From: Actinoplanes rectilineatus
GTDB taxonomy: Bacteria > Actinomycetota > Actinomycetes > Mycobacteriales > Micromonosporaceae
Direction: 5' to 3'
DNA: 7,319 nt
Assembly: GCF_000962825.1 (NCBI RefSeq)
Contig: NZ_JZKF01000166.1
Span: 1 to 7,319 of the forward strand
Below the pieces are notes generated by a model. The model saw only the letters and a program-made list of their open reading frames with translations, did not search any database and was not told where the DNA came from. Made by a program: the position numbers and the translations under genes. Below are positions 1 through 7,018 of this stretch, piece by piece. The number at the start of each line of letters is the position of its first letter. Position 1 is the first letter of the stretch.

Positions 1-312
1 GACCTGGTGGCCGGGGCGTCGGTGAACCCGTTGCAGCCGCTGCTGGAGTTCCTGCCGCAGGCCCGCGACATCGGCCTGCACCTGGTGATCACCCGGCGGA
101 TCGGCGGCGCGTCCCGGGCGATGTTCGACCCGATCATCGCCCGGATCCGGGAACTCGCGTCACCCGGCATCATGATGTCCGGTCCGCGCGAGGAGGGCCC
201 GCTCTTCGGCACCGTCAAGCCGCAGATCCTGCCGCCCGGCCGGGCCTGGATGATCACCCGCAAGCACGGCAGCCGGCTGGTCCAGCTGGCCTGGACCCCG
301 CCGACGAACTGA
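1..312 (+). CDS. eccC: EccC, C-terminal fragment (type VII secretion FtsK/SpoIIIE ATPase)
   Basis: This is the last 103 residues of EccC, the motor ATPase of the ESX/type VII secretion membrane complex; the 5' part lies outside the window. The reading frame is open from base 1 (DLV...) and ends at TGA 310-312. The text NPLQPLLEFLPQARDIGLHLVITRR, seen in pieces from residue 8 on, is the segment that follows Walker B in the last FtsK-like domain of EccC. It is followed by FDPIIARIREL, the SPGIMMSG segment, LFGTVKPQILPPGRAW and a final VQLAWTPP, all in the order known for EccC C-termini. In the family this last ATPase domain binds the signal of EsxB-type substrates. The gene converges on the - strand block and ends at a shared hairpin. 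An internal GTG at base 7 is not a start, since the conserved domain runs through it. Confidence 0.93.
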   Translation, partial: DLVAGASVNPLQPLLEFLPQARDIGLHLVITRRIGGASRAMFDPIIARIRELASPGIMMSGPREEGPLFGTVKPQILPPGRAWMITRKHGSRLVQLAWTPPTN

Positions 313-320
313 CGGAGGGC

Positions 321-353
321 GGCACCCCCGCGGCGTCAGCGCCGGGGGGTGCC
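321..353. terminator. Bidirectional hairpin between convergent genes
   Basis: GGCACCCCC (321-329) pairs perfectly with GGGGGTGCC (345-353). Inside this 9-bp stem, GGCG (332-335) can pair with CGCC (340-343) around the loop TCAG. The structure sits 8 bases after the eccC stop and overlaps the last codons and TGA (336-338) of the convergent - strand gene, so it can serve both transcripts. There is no clear U-tract on either side, which is usual for GC-rich actinomycete terminators. The termination role is inferred from position and stem strength. Confidence 0.65.
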
Positions 354-1397
354 GATCTCGCGGAACTCGGCGTCGGTCTGCGCCAGGTAGAGGTAGCGGT
401 CCGTGCCCTGGTCGATCAGGGCGATCATGTCGTCCGCCATGAACTGCATGAACTGGCTGCTGTGCGAGCGCAGGCGCAGCGCCGACGAGGCCAGTGCGGC
501 CTCCTCGCCGCCGAGCCGCTGCAGCAGCGTGATGTTCGCGTCCTGCAGTGCCGGCACCCCCGGACGGTCCAGCTGGCGCAGCAGGGTGAGCTGGCTGCGC
601 CACGGTCCGAGCGGCACGGTGTCGGCCGGCCCGGTCATCCCCAGGTCGTACACGGTCAGCATCGGTGTCTGCGCGGTGCCCGGCAGCACCGGCACCTGGC
701 CGCCCTGGTCGGCGCCGAGCACGAACAGCCGGCCCCGCAGGCCGGTGGCCCGCTCGCCGAACCCGGCCCAGGCCTGCGGTTCGGTCGTCACCACGGTGAC
801 CCGGGCGCCCAGCGCGAAGGCCCGGAAGACGATCAGGTGCGTGGCCCAGACCCCGCCGACCACGGACACCCGGACCGGCTCCGGCCCGAACAGGCGCAGC
901 GGGACGGCCGCGTACTGCCGGTCCCGGCCGATGATCAGGCCGGATCCGGCCGAGGTGGCCACGTTGACCCGTTTCAGGGTGGCCCGGGAGATCAGGTGCC
1001 GGCCCACGTGCAGCCGGGACATCTTGCCCGAGGGGCGGGCGTGGACGTCGGCACCGGCCTGCGCGCCGCCGTCGGCCGGCGGGCCGCCACCGGGCCGCTC
1101 GGTGGCGGTCAGCGCCGTCGGGTTGGCCAGCGGTGCGCTGGTCAACTGGGGTGCGGCGAGCCGCCGGGCCTGCGCCGTGGCGGCCTGCTCGGCGACCGGC
1201 GCCGGGGCGGCGACCTCCACGACCGGCGGGGGCAGCGGTGCCGGAGTGGCCGGCTGCTGCTCGGCGGCCGGCCGCGGCGCGAAGACCGACGGCGGCGGGG
1301 GCAGGGCGGCGGCCGGTGCGGGCGGCGGCGGAAGCTCACCCTCGGGCCGCTGTGCGGGACGTGGACGCCAGGCGCCCTCCCGGTCCGGAAACGTCAT
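336..1397 (-). CDS. Pro-rich T7SS-associated protein of unknown function, possible degenerate P-loop NTPase
   Basis: I do not recognise a named family for this 353-residue protein. Residues 1-120 are low-complexity Pro/Ala-rich sequence with PPPP at 23-26 and 34-37 and PPP at 57-59. Residues 124-353 form a compact, non-repetitive domain with no membrane segment, so the protein is probably cytosolic or bound to the inner face of the membrane. Within it, VRVSVVGGVWATHLIVFRAF (175-194) resembles a P-loop strand and helix, but the GK[ST] signature is missing. MLTVYDLG (246-253) looks like a Walker B strand, and DANITLLQRLGGEEAAL (286-302) has an ATPase-like helical look. The fold is inferred and uncertain. 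The start ATG overlaps the eccE stop as ATGA (1394-1397) with no good Shine-Dalgarno, so translation is probably coupled to EccE. A Pro-rich N-terminus is shared with EccE. Only two lysines (K125, K142) occur in the protein. It is the last gene of the - strand block. Confidence 0.85.
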   Translation of the reverse strand: MTFPDREGAWRPRPAQRPEGELPPPPAPAAALPPPPSVFAPRPAAEQQPATPAPLPPPVVEVAAPAPVAEQAATAQARRLAAPQLTSAPLANPTALTATERPGGGPPADGGAQAGADVHARPSGKMSRLHVGRHLISRATLKRVNVATSAGSGLIIGRDRQYAAVPLRLFGPEPVRVSVVGGVWATHLIVFRAFALGARVTVVTTEPQAWAGFGERATGLRGRLFVLGADQGGQVPVLPGTAQTPMLTVYDLGMTGPADTVPLGPWRSQLTLLRQLDRPGVPALQDANITLLQRLGGEEAALASSALRLRSHSSQFMQFMADDMIALIDQGTDRYLYLAQTDAEFREIGTPRR

Positions 1398-2677
1398 CCC
1401 GCACCACCACCCGTCGGCGCCGTGGCGTAGGCGGCCGGCCCCTGCTCACCGTCGAGGGGCTCCACCTCCCCGCCGAACCGTTTGACACCCTCGATGAACT
1501 GCTGTTCGAGGGCCGCGAAGTCGTCCTCCGGCCGGGTCGCCAGCCGGATCAGGCAGCGCAGCGCGACGTCGTCGCCGCCGGACGCCTCGAGCACCACCGA
1601 CACGCTGGTCTGTGCCGCCGGGACGGCCGCCGCCCAGGTCAGCAGGTCACTGATCGCGGTGGCGGTGCCCGGCCAGGTCTTCAGCCAGAACGTGCGGTGG
1701 CCGAGCCGCGCGGTGTGCCAGCGGTTCCACTCCTCGCGGACCTGGGTGGTCTCGGTGACCGCGCCCGGCTCCACGTCGCAGGACCGGGCCAGCGTGGCGA
1801 TCAGGTCGTCGGCGTCGAGCACCCGGCAGTCGATGCCGAGGCGGCGCAGGCTGGTGGCCACCTTGCGGCCCAGACTGGCGACCAGGGCCGCGGCGGTGGC
1901 CGGGTCGGTGTTGTGGTCGAGCAGCGCCTCGGCCAGGCCGACGGCGTCCACCCGGACGCACACCGACGACTCGCGGTGCGCCGGAACCGGGACCGGGCTC
2001 AACGTCTGGGCCATCTGCCGGTACGACGCACCGGCCGGCGACGACGGGTGCACGTCCGCACCCGGTGCCGGGACGGTGTGCGTGACCAGCTGCAGCACCA
2101 CCCCCGGCTGCTCGGTGGCGGCCAGCACGCCGACCAGGGTGTCCAACGGGACCGGTCCGGCCTCCTGGTGCACCGGGGCGGTCGGGATCAGCGACACGAC
2201 CGTGTACCAGCCGGCCTCGTCGCGGGCCACCCCGACGCGGGCGCCGTCGGGAGCGGACTCGTTGCGTACCGCAAGACCCGGAGCAACCGCGTGCAGAGCG
2301 CGCAGCGGACCGCTTCCCCCGGCGGCCGGAGCGGAGCGACGCCGCCGTCCGTGCTGCCAGGCGATCACCCGGTCCTCCAGCCACCACCGGCCCCGCCGGC
2401 GGGCGAAGACCACGCCGAGCAGACCGGCCGCGGCGGTCCCGGCGATCAGGCCGGCCACCGGGCCCTGCGAGGCGGCCGCGGCGGCGCCCAGGCAGGCGAC
2501 CTCGGCGGTCACGATCTGGCCGATGCCGACCGGGCCGAGATGGCCGCTGCGGCGGACCCGGCGGACCGCGGCGTCGTCCGCACCCGGCAGTGGCACGGGC
2601 GTGGCCGGCGGCGCCACCGGCGCGGACTCCTGAACCGGGGGTGCGGCAAACCCCGGGTAACCGTCTCCTCCGCTCAC
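1394..2677 (-). CDS. eccE: Type VII secretion protein EccE
   Basis: EccE is the peripheral membrane component of the ESX secretion complex, sitting beside EccB, EccC and EccD in the inner membrane. Numbered from the preferred start, the protein (427 residues) has a short Pro-rich N-terminus, then two adjacent hydrophobic segments at about 47-70 and 73-92. These are followed at once by the basic stretch ARRRGRWWLEDRVIAWQHGRRRR, the arrangement typical of EccE. The remaining 310 residues are a cytoplasmic mixed alpha/beta domain ending in the EccE-like HRTFWLKTWP (about 327-336) and a helical tail. GTG at 2677 is chosen because AGGAG ends 4 bases upstream; an in-frame GTG at 2692 would lie in front of that Shine-Dalgarno and add five residues (MGRSP). 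The gene follows the GH26 gene by 31 nt and overlaps the next gene by 4 nt. Sequence conservation in EccE is weak, so the call rests on architecture plus the nearby EccC. Confidence 0.85.
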   Translation of the reverse strand: MSGGDGYPGFAAPPVQESAPVAPPATPVPLPGADDAAVRRVRRSGHLGPVGIGQIVTAEVACLGAAAAASQGPVAGLIAGTAAAGLLGVVFARRRGRWWLEDRVIAWQHGRRRRSAPAAGGSGPLRALHAVAPGLAVRNESAPDGARVGVARDEAGWYTVVSLIPTAPVHQEAGPVPLDTLVGVLAATEQPGVVLQLVTHTVPAPGADVHPSSPAGASYRQMAQTLSPVPVPAHRESSVCVRVDAVGLAEALLDHNTDPATAAALVASLGRKVATSLRRLGIDCRVLDADDLIATLARSCDVEPGAVTETTQVREEWNRWHTARLGHRTFWLKTWPGTATAISDLLTWAAAVPAAQTSVSVVLEASGGDDVALRCLIRLATRPEDDFAALEQQFIEGVKRFGGEVEPLDGEQGPAAYATAPTGGGAG

Positions 2678-2681
2678 CGGA

Positions 2682-2690
2682 CTCCTCCCC
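2682..2690 (-). promoter_or_regulatory. Shine-Dalgarno that decides the eccE start
   Basis: On the - strand this reads GGGGAGGAG, followed by TCCG and then GTG (2677-2675). The purine run ends 4 bases before that GTG, so it supports the shorter EccE form rather than the GTG at 2692, which would directly precede and overlap the purine run. Confidence 0.6.
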
Positions 2691-2708
2691 ACCAGGTCAC
2701 GGGCACGA

Positions 2709-3716
2709 TCACTGTACGGTGAAGGCGTAGTCGTCCCGGGCGGGGTGGGTCTTGAAGACCTTCAGCGCCTTGGTGTCGTAGTCGAGCACCCAGTCGCCGG
2801 AACCCCGCGCGTTGAAGTACACGAATCCGATCAGCTTCTTGCTCGACGCCACCTGGGCCAGCAGTTCGTCGACCACCTCGGCGCGCATCGAACCCGGCTC
2901 GGAGCCGGTCTCGACGATCAGCATCGGCTTGTCGCTGAACTGCGTGATCTCCTTCATCGTCGGCTGGAACAGCGCCTTGAAGTGCTGTTCGCCCTTGTGC
3001 GTGAAGTAGCCGTCGATGCCGATCCAGTCCACGTACTCGTCACCCGGCCAGTACGGCTTCAGCGGCACGTCCGGCAGGTAGTTGGTGACGTTCGGGGTCC
3101 AGGTCCAGATCACGTTCGTCGCGCCGACCTGCTGGTAGATGTCGTGGATGTGTTTCCACGCGGCGACGAAGTCCTTCGCCTTGGCCTTCTGGGTGCCCCA
3201 CGGGTACCAGTGACCGTTCATCTCGTGCGCGATGGTCAGGGCGATCGGCACGTTCAGCTGCTTCACGTCACTGGCGAACTTCGTCAGGTATTCGTCGTGC
3301 TCGCCCGCGGCGATGTCCTTGAGTTCCTGCTTGAACGGCTCCCAGCGGACGATCGGCAGCGCACCGTACTGGTAGATGTCGCGGACCTCGGAGGCCGCGA
3401 AGTCGTCGTCGAAGCTCTCGTAGATCGTGATCATGTTGGGCTTCTGCCCGATCCGCTTCGCGAACGCGTCGATGCGGCTCATGTCCTGCGGCGCGCCGTT
3501 GATCGCCGTACCCAGGTAGTTGTGGTCCGGCTTGATCAGGTGGGACACGTCGTAGACGGCCGGCGGCGCGGAGACCGACGGTCCGGCGCTGGGAGCCTGC
3601 GAGGCGGCGGCCGTGTTGTGCCCGGCGGCCGTCGACTTCTCCGGACCGAACGCGGCGTACCCGAACACACTGGCCACGAAGACCGACATCGCCAGGAGAA
3701 GGTGCGGGGTTCTCAT
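2709..3716 (-). CDS. Exported or membrane-anchored GH26-type endoglycanase
   Basis: This 335-residue protein looks like a family GH26 glycoside hydrolase, a retaining (beta/alpha)8 enzyme that cuts beta-mannan or, in some members, beta-1,3-1,4-glucan. A hydrophobic N-terminus (about 6-23, after Arg2) is a signal peptide or anchor with no convincing cleavage site and no lipobox cysteine. A low-complexity Ala/Ser/Pro linker (28-53) leads to the catalytic domain (about 58-330). HEMNGHWYPW (164-173) is the GH26 acid/base motif with Glu165. IVETGSEPG (267-275) supplies the likely nucleophile Glu269. WTWTPN (204-209) and WIGIDGYF (231-238) are typical barrel strand ends. The start ATG overlaps the GT2 stop as ATGA, with AGGAG 9 bases upstream. 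By analogy with the cellulase in cellulose synthase operons, it may trim or release the polymer made by the GT2. Unlike its neighbours it is lysine-rich (22 Lys). The substrate cannot be told from sequence alone. Confidence 0.9.
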   Translation of the reverse strand: MRTPHLLLAMSVFVASVFGYAAFGPEKSTAAGHNTAAASQAPSAGPSVSAPPAVYDVSHLIKPDHNYLGTAINGAPQDMSRIDAFAKRIGQKPNMITIYESFDDDFAASEVRDIYQYGALPIVRWEPFKQELKDIAAGEHDEYLTKFASDVKQLNVPIALTIAHEMNGHWYPWGTQKAKAKDFVAAWKHIHDIYQQVGATNVIWTWTPNVTNYLPDVPLKPYWPGDEYVDWIGIDGYFTHKGEQHFKALFQPTMKEITQFSDKPMLIVETGSEPGSMRAEVVDELLAQVASSKKLIGFVYFNARGSGDWVLDYDTKALKVFKTHPARDDYAFTVQ

Positions 3717-5407
3717 GCGTCGGCACTCCTCATGCTCGCCGGGATGTCACGGACCGGGTCGACCAGCAGGACCTGCAGCACGGTGGCCAGATAGATGGTG
3801 CCGGCCAGGAACGCCGGGGTGAAGGTGGCCAGGTCCACCGAGCTCATCCGCTCGGCGGCCAGCAGCGTCCACACCGCGGCGGTGCCCAGACTCCACACCG
3901 CCAGGCCGATCCGCAGGCGCCGGGTCTTCGACTTCTTGCCGGTCGCACCGGTCGGCTGCCAGCCCATCGGCTGGCCGCGCAGCAGGTCCCAGATGGCGAA
4001 CGCGTGCGCCCAGCCGTAGACCAGCTTCACCGTCCACGTCTCGAACCGGAACTGGGTCCGGTGCCAGAGCGGGAACACCACGAAGTTGTAGACGATGCTC
4101 GGCACGATCAGCAGGTAGTGCTCCAGCTTCACGAACTGCGGGAAGAACAGCAGCATCACGATCGGCACCAGCGGGCTGACGAAGGTGAACAGCGCGGTGT
4201 GCGCGTAGTAGCAGAAGCCGGAGACGTACGACAGGCGCTGCCGGAACCCCATCTGCAGGTTCCAGAACTTCGTCGATCCGAGCAGGCTCATCGACCCGGC
4301 ACACCAGCGGTACTGCTGGGTGTAGAACGAGTTCAGGTCGGCCGGGCACAGCCCGACGGCCAGCGGCACCGGGATGTAGCGCAGGACCCAGCCCTTGCGG
4401 CGCATGTCGAAGCCGGTGTGCACGTCCTCGGAGTGCTCGATCAGCGTCGACCCGCCGATCGCGTCCAGCGCCGCCCGGCGGTAGATCGCGCAGCTGCCGA
4501 CGCAGATGGCCGCCTCGTGGTGCTGCCGGGACACCTGCACCGAACGGTAGAACAGCTCCTGCACGGCGGCCGCGCCGCGTTCCAGCCAGCCCTGGCCCTT
4601 GGTGACCCGGAAATACTGCGGCGACTGCAGGATGCCGACGTCCGGGAACTCGTCGAAGTACGGCAGCATCTGGTCCAGCATGTCGGCGCGGGGCGTGAAG
4701 TCGGCGTCCAGCACCAGGACCATGTCACCGAGGGTGCGGTGGTACGCGTACCGCATGTTCCCGGCCTTCTTGAACCACCCCCGGTTCGGCCGCCGCTGGT
4801 AGACGAACCCGAAGCCGAGGGCCAGCTCCTGCCGTTCGGTCGACGCCGAGTCGTCGAGCACGTACACGCAGACCCGGCCGGGGTAGTGGTCGGCCATCAT
4901 GTCGACGTGCCGCCAGGTGTTCTCCAGCACGTCGAGGGCCTCGCCGCAGACCGGCAGGAACACGTCGACCGACGGGTACTGCCCGGGTTTCCAGTTCTCG
5001 ACCAGCCGCCGGTGCTTCGCCATGTCGAAACCGGGCGTCCCGCCGTTGACCGCCAGTGAGATCAGGTAGTACGCGACCGTGAAGACGAACGCCGGGACCA
5101 GCAGGAACAGCCACGGCGACATGCGCAGGAACAGCGTCTGGCTGACCATCAGCGTGCAGAAACTGATCAGCGAGGCGCCGGTCAGCACCCACAGCCGGCG
5201 TTTGCCGTAGAGCAGGGTCTCCGCGTCGGTGGGCGGCGGCATCAGCGGCGCGGACGTCCGCCGCTGCGGTGCGACACCGACCGCCCGCGCGGCCGGCCAC
5301 TCCTTGCGCGGCATCCCGCGCTGCGACGGGACGACGTCGTTGAGGGTCAGGGGGCGTTCGCCGGTCGTCACCACGGGGATGACGGCGGTCTCCTCGGCCG
5401 ACGACAT
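3713..5407 (-). CDS. Processive GT2 glycosyltransferase, cellulose synthase-like (BcsA/CslA type)
   Basis: This 564-residue membrane protein should polymerise a beta-linked polysaccharide from nucleotide sugars on the cytoplasmic face and move it through its own membrane channel. All landmarks of processive GT2 enzymes are visible: VDVFLPVCGE (147-156), VLDDSAS (183-189), DAD (234-236), VGSCAIYRR (303-311), the catalytic-base segment SED (326-328), and QxxRW as QQYRW (364-368). Membrane segments lie at about 72-93 and 98-120 before the catalytic domain, and about 393-424, 430-447, 498-518 and 527-549 after it. An amphipathic interface helix is likely at 458-475. The first 65 residues are a polar, Pro-rich cytoplasmic tail. 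No PilZ domain is present, so direct c-di-GMP control of the BcsA kind is not expected. The gene overlaps the upstream GT stop as TGATG, has no separate Shine-Dalgarno, and overlaps the GH26 gene by 4 nt. Glucan, mannan or a mixed product are all possible. Confidence 0.92.
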   Translation of the reverse strand: MSSAEETAVIPVVTTGERPLTLNDVVPSQRGMPRKEWPAARAVGVAPQRRTSAPLMPPPTDAETLLYGKRRLWVLTGASLISFCTLMVSQTLFLRMSPWLFLLVPAFVFTVAYYLISLAVNGGTPGFDMAKHRRLVENWKPGQYPSVDVFLPVCGEALDVLENTWRHVDMMADHYPGRVCVYVLDDSASTERQELALGFGFVYQRRPNRGWFKKAGNMRYAYHRTLGDMVLVLDADFTPRADMLDQMLPYFDEFPDVGILQSPQYFRVTKGQGWLERGAAAVQELFYRSVQVSRQHHEAAICVGSCAIYRRAALDAIGGSTLIEHSEDVHTGFDMRRKGWVLRYIPVPLAVGLCPADLNSFYTQQYRWCAGSMSLLGSTKFWNLQMGFRQRLSYVSGFCYYAHTALFTFVSPLVPIVMLLFFPQFVKLEHYLLIVPSIVYNFVVFPLWHRTQFRFETWTVKLVYGWAHAFAIWDLLRGQPMGWQPTGATGKKSKTRRLRIGLAVWSLGTAAVWTLLAAERMSSVDLATFTPAFLAGTIYLATVLQVLLVDPVRDIPASMRSADA

Positions 5408-6960
5408 CAGGCGGCCGGCTTGCGGGTGTAGAGGGCCACGGTGAAGCCCTTCAACGGCCAGATGTCGGACTGCACGAAGTCGGTGCGCAGCAGCGCGTTC
5501 TTGGCGTCACCGATGTCCTCCAGGATGTCGGTGTGGCTGCCCTTGCGGACCACCCAGACCCGGGCCGGTTTGCCGAAGCACTGCGGGACCTCGATGTCCG
5601 GGCACTCCTGGGCACTGACGCTGCCCTGGGTGCGCGGCGCCTGCACGAGCAGCTTGTCGTCCGGCCGGCTGTCCGCCGCCAGGTACCGCCGGAACGAGTC
5701 CCGGCCGGTCAGCTGGTCGTTGTCGGCGTACGGGCCGAACAGCACCGCGTCGCCCTTCGCCTGGTTCGCCCGGATCACCTCGGCGACGTCCCGGCTGGCG
5801 ATGTCGTGACCGGCCACGGTCCGCTGGGCGGTGTGCGCCGGGACGGCCAGCGCGGCGATGCCGAGGACCGCGAGCAGCCCCCGCATCAGGGTGAGCCGGC
5901 GCAGCGCCAGGCCGGCGAGCAGGGCCCAGGCGGGCAGCACGAACATCAGGTACCGCGGCACCCAGAGCGGGACGAGGACCGAGACGGCGGCCAGCACCGC
6001 CACCGGGACCAGGGCCCACAGCGTCAGGGCGTGGGCGGTGGTGCGGACCGACAGGGCGGTCAGCGCCAGCGCGATCACGGCACCGGCGATGATGGTGGCC
6101 CCGAACAGCCGGTCCGGGGTGGTGGCGACCCGGTCCAGGCTCAGCGGCGGGATCCAGGAGAGCGCGCTGCGCTGCAGGTATCCGAGGTAGAGCAGGGGCC
6201 AGAGCGGTGCGGAGCCGAGCAGGGCGGTACCCAGCCAGGAGAGGACCGCCCTGGGGGTACGCCGTACCCGCGCGATCAGCAGCAGGTGCGCCACGAGCAT
6301 CAGCAGGGCGGCCGGGTGGGCCAGTCCGAGCAGCAGGACGGAGAACGCGTACCCGACGTAGGTCCGGCGGCGCGGTTTCTCGGCCAGGTCCACCGCCATG
6401 TAGGTCGACCAGGCCGCCGCCAGCATCGTCAGGGTGTACGGCTGGGTGTCCTGCGCGTACCGCGAGAAGCCCGGCAGCAGCGACAGCAGCAGTCCCGAGG
6501 CCAGGCCGACGCGCAGCCCGGCGATCCGGGTGCCGAGGAGGGCGACCGCCGCGGCCGCGCCCGCCCCGAACAGCACCGAGGGCAGTCGCAGCACCAGGTC
6601 GGTGTCGCCGGCGATCGAGGCCCAGAGCCGCAGCAGCATGTACCACGGTGCGACGGTCCCGTCCGCGTTGGTCAGTACGCTGCGGAAGTCGCCCCAGCTC
6701 GCGGTGACCATGCCCCAGGTGGCCAGCTCCTCCTCGCTGAGACCGGGGGTGGCCAGGTTCCAGAGGCCCAGGCCGGTGGCGACCACCATCGGGAGCACCC
6801 AGGAGAGCGCCTTGAGGCGCGGGTTGGCGAGGGGTTCCGGCGCGGCCGGCAGGTCCTCCGGCGACGGCGTCCAGGCGGCGCCGGCCTCCTCGGGCTTCTC
6901 CGGTTCGTCGGTGACCCGGATGATGATCGCCGTTTGATCAGTGCTTGTCGCGCGCATCAT
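5407..6960 (-). CDS. GT39/GT-C family polyprenyl-phosphate-sugar membrane glycosyltransferase
   Basis: This 517-residue polytopic protein resembles the GT-C enzymes annotated as family 39 or ArnT-like mannosyltransferases, which use polyprenyl-phosphate sugars on the outer face of the membrane. A polar N-terminal tail (1-50) is followed by a first membrane helix (about 52-70) and the acidic first loop LSEEELATWG (74-83), where GT-C enzymes keep their catalytic acids. SRYAQDTQPYTL (166-177) matches the conserved family loop. About ten hydrophobic segments continue to 375, including PRYLMFVLPAW (335-345). Residues 376-517 form a soluble, probably extracytoplasmic domain with Cys453 and Cys461, a possible disulphide. 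The first of two adjacent ATGs is chosen because AGGA lies 9 bases upstream; the second would give a protein one residue shorter. It lies 58 nt after the eccA-like gene and overlaps the GT2 start by one base. The donor sugar and the acceptor (glycan, lipid or protein) are unknown. Confidence 0.85.
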   Translation of the reverse strand: MMRATSTDQTAIIIRVTDEPEKPEEAGAAWTPSPEDLPAAPEPLANPRLKALSWVLPMVVATGLGLWNLATPGLSEEELATWGMVTASWGDFRSVLTNADGTVAPWYMLLRLWASIAGDTDLVLRLPSVLFGAGAAAAVALLGTRIAGLRVGLASGLLLSLLPGFSRYAQDTQPYTLTMLAAAWSTYMAVDLAEKPRRRTYVGYAFSVLLLGLAHPAALLMLVAHLLLIARVRRTPRAVLSWLGTALLGSAPLWPLLYLGYLQRSALSWIPPLSLDRVATTPDRLFGATIIAGAVIALALTALSVRTTAHALTLWALVPVAVLAAVSVLVPLWVPRYLMFVLPAWALLAGLALRRLTLMRGLLAVLGIAALAVPAHTAQRTVAGHDIASRDVAEVIRANQAKGDAVLFGPYADNDQLTGRDSFRRYLAADSRPDDKLLVQAPRTQGSVSAQECPDIEVPQCFGKPARVWVVRKGSHTDILEDIGDAKNALLRTDFVQSDIWPLKGFTVALYTRKPAA

Positions 6961-7018
6961 CCCTCGGCGTCCTGAACTCGGTTCTCGTACGTTGTGGTGC
7001 CGGCCGTGCTGTCCCGGG
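6961..7018 (-). other. Intergenic gap between eccA-like gene and the glycan cassette
   Basis: This 58-base gap is the longest non-coding stretch in the window. It carries AGGA (6970-6973), the likely ribosome binding site of the GT39 gene. I see no clear -35/-10 pair and no strong terminator; GAAC-TCG-GTTC (6974-6984) is only a 4-bp stem. Read-through from the eccA-like gene is therefore the simplest reading. Confidence 0.5.

Noticed and set aside
403..2722. Long + strand open frames across the EccE and Pro-rich genes
   Set aside because: They are Arg/Pro/Ala-rich translations opposite well-supported - strand genes, typical of high-GC antisense frames, and show no domain.
3647..3716. Lipoprotein signal at the GH26 N-terminus
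   Set aside because: There is no cysteine near the end of the hydrophobic stretch, so no lipobox; signal peptide or anchor is the better reading.
2745..3794. Long + strand frame opposite the GH26 gene
   Set aside because: It is a Val/Arg/Leu-rich shadow; the - strand frame holds both GH26 catalytic motifs.
3713..3900. PilZ c-di-GMP domain at the GT2 C-terminus
   Set aside because: The C-terminus ends shortly after a membrane segment and lacks RxxxR and DxSxxG motifs.
5533..6975. 480-codon + strand frame opposite the GT-C gene
   Set aside because: Gln/Arg/Gly-rich antisense translation with no hydrophobic segments; the - strand frame shows the family loops and membrane helices.
6974..6984. 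Small hairpin in the gap before the GT-C gene
   Set aside because: Only a 4-bp stem with a 3-base loop and no U-tract; too weak to call a terminator or regulator.
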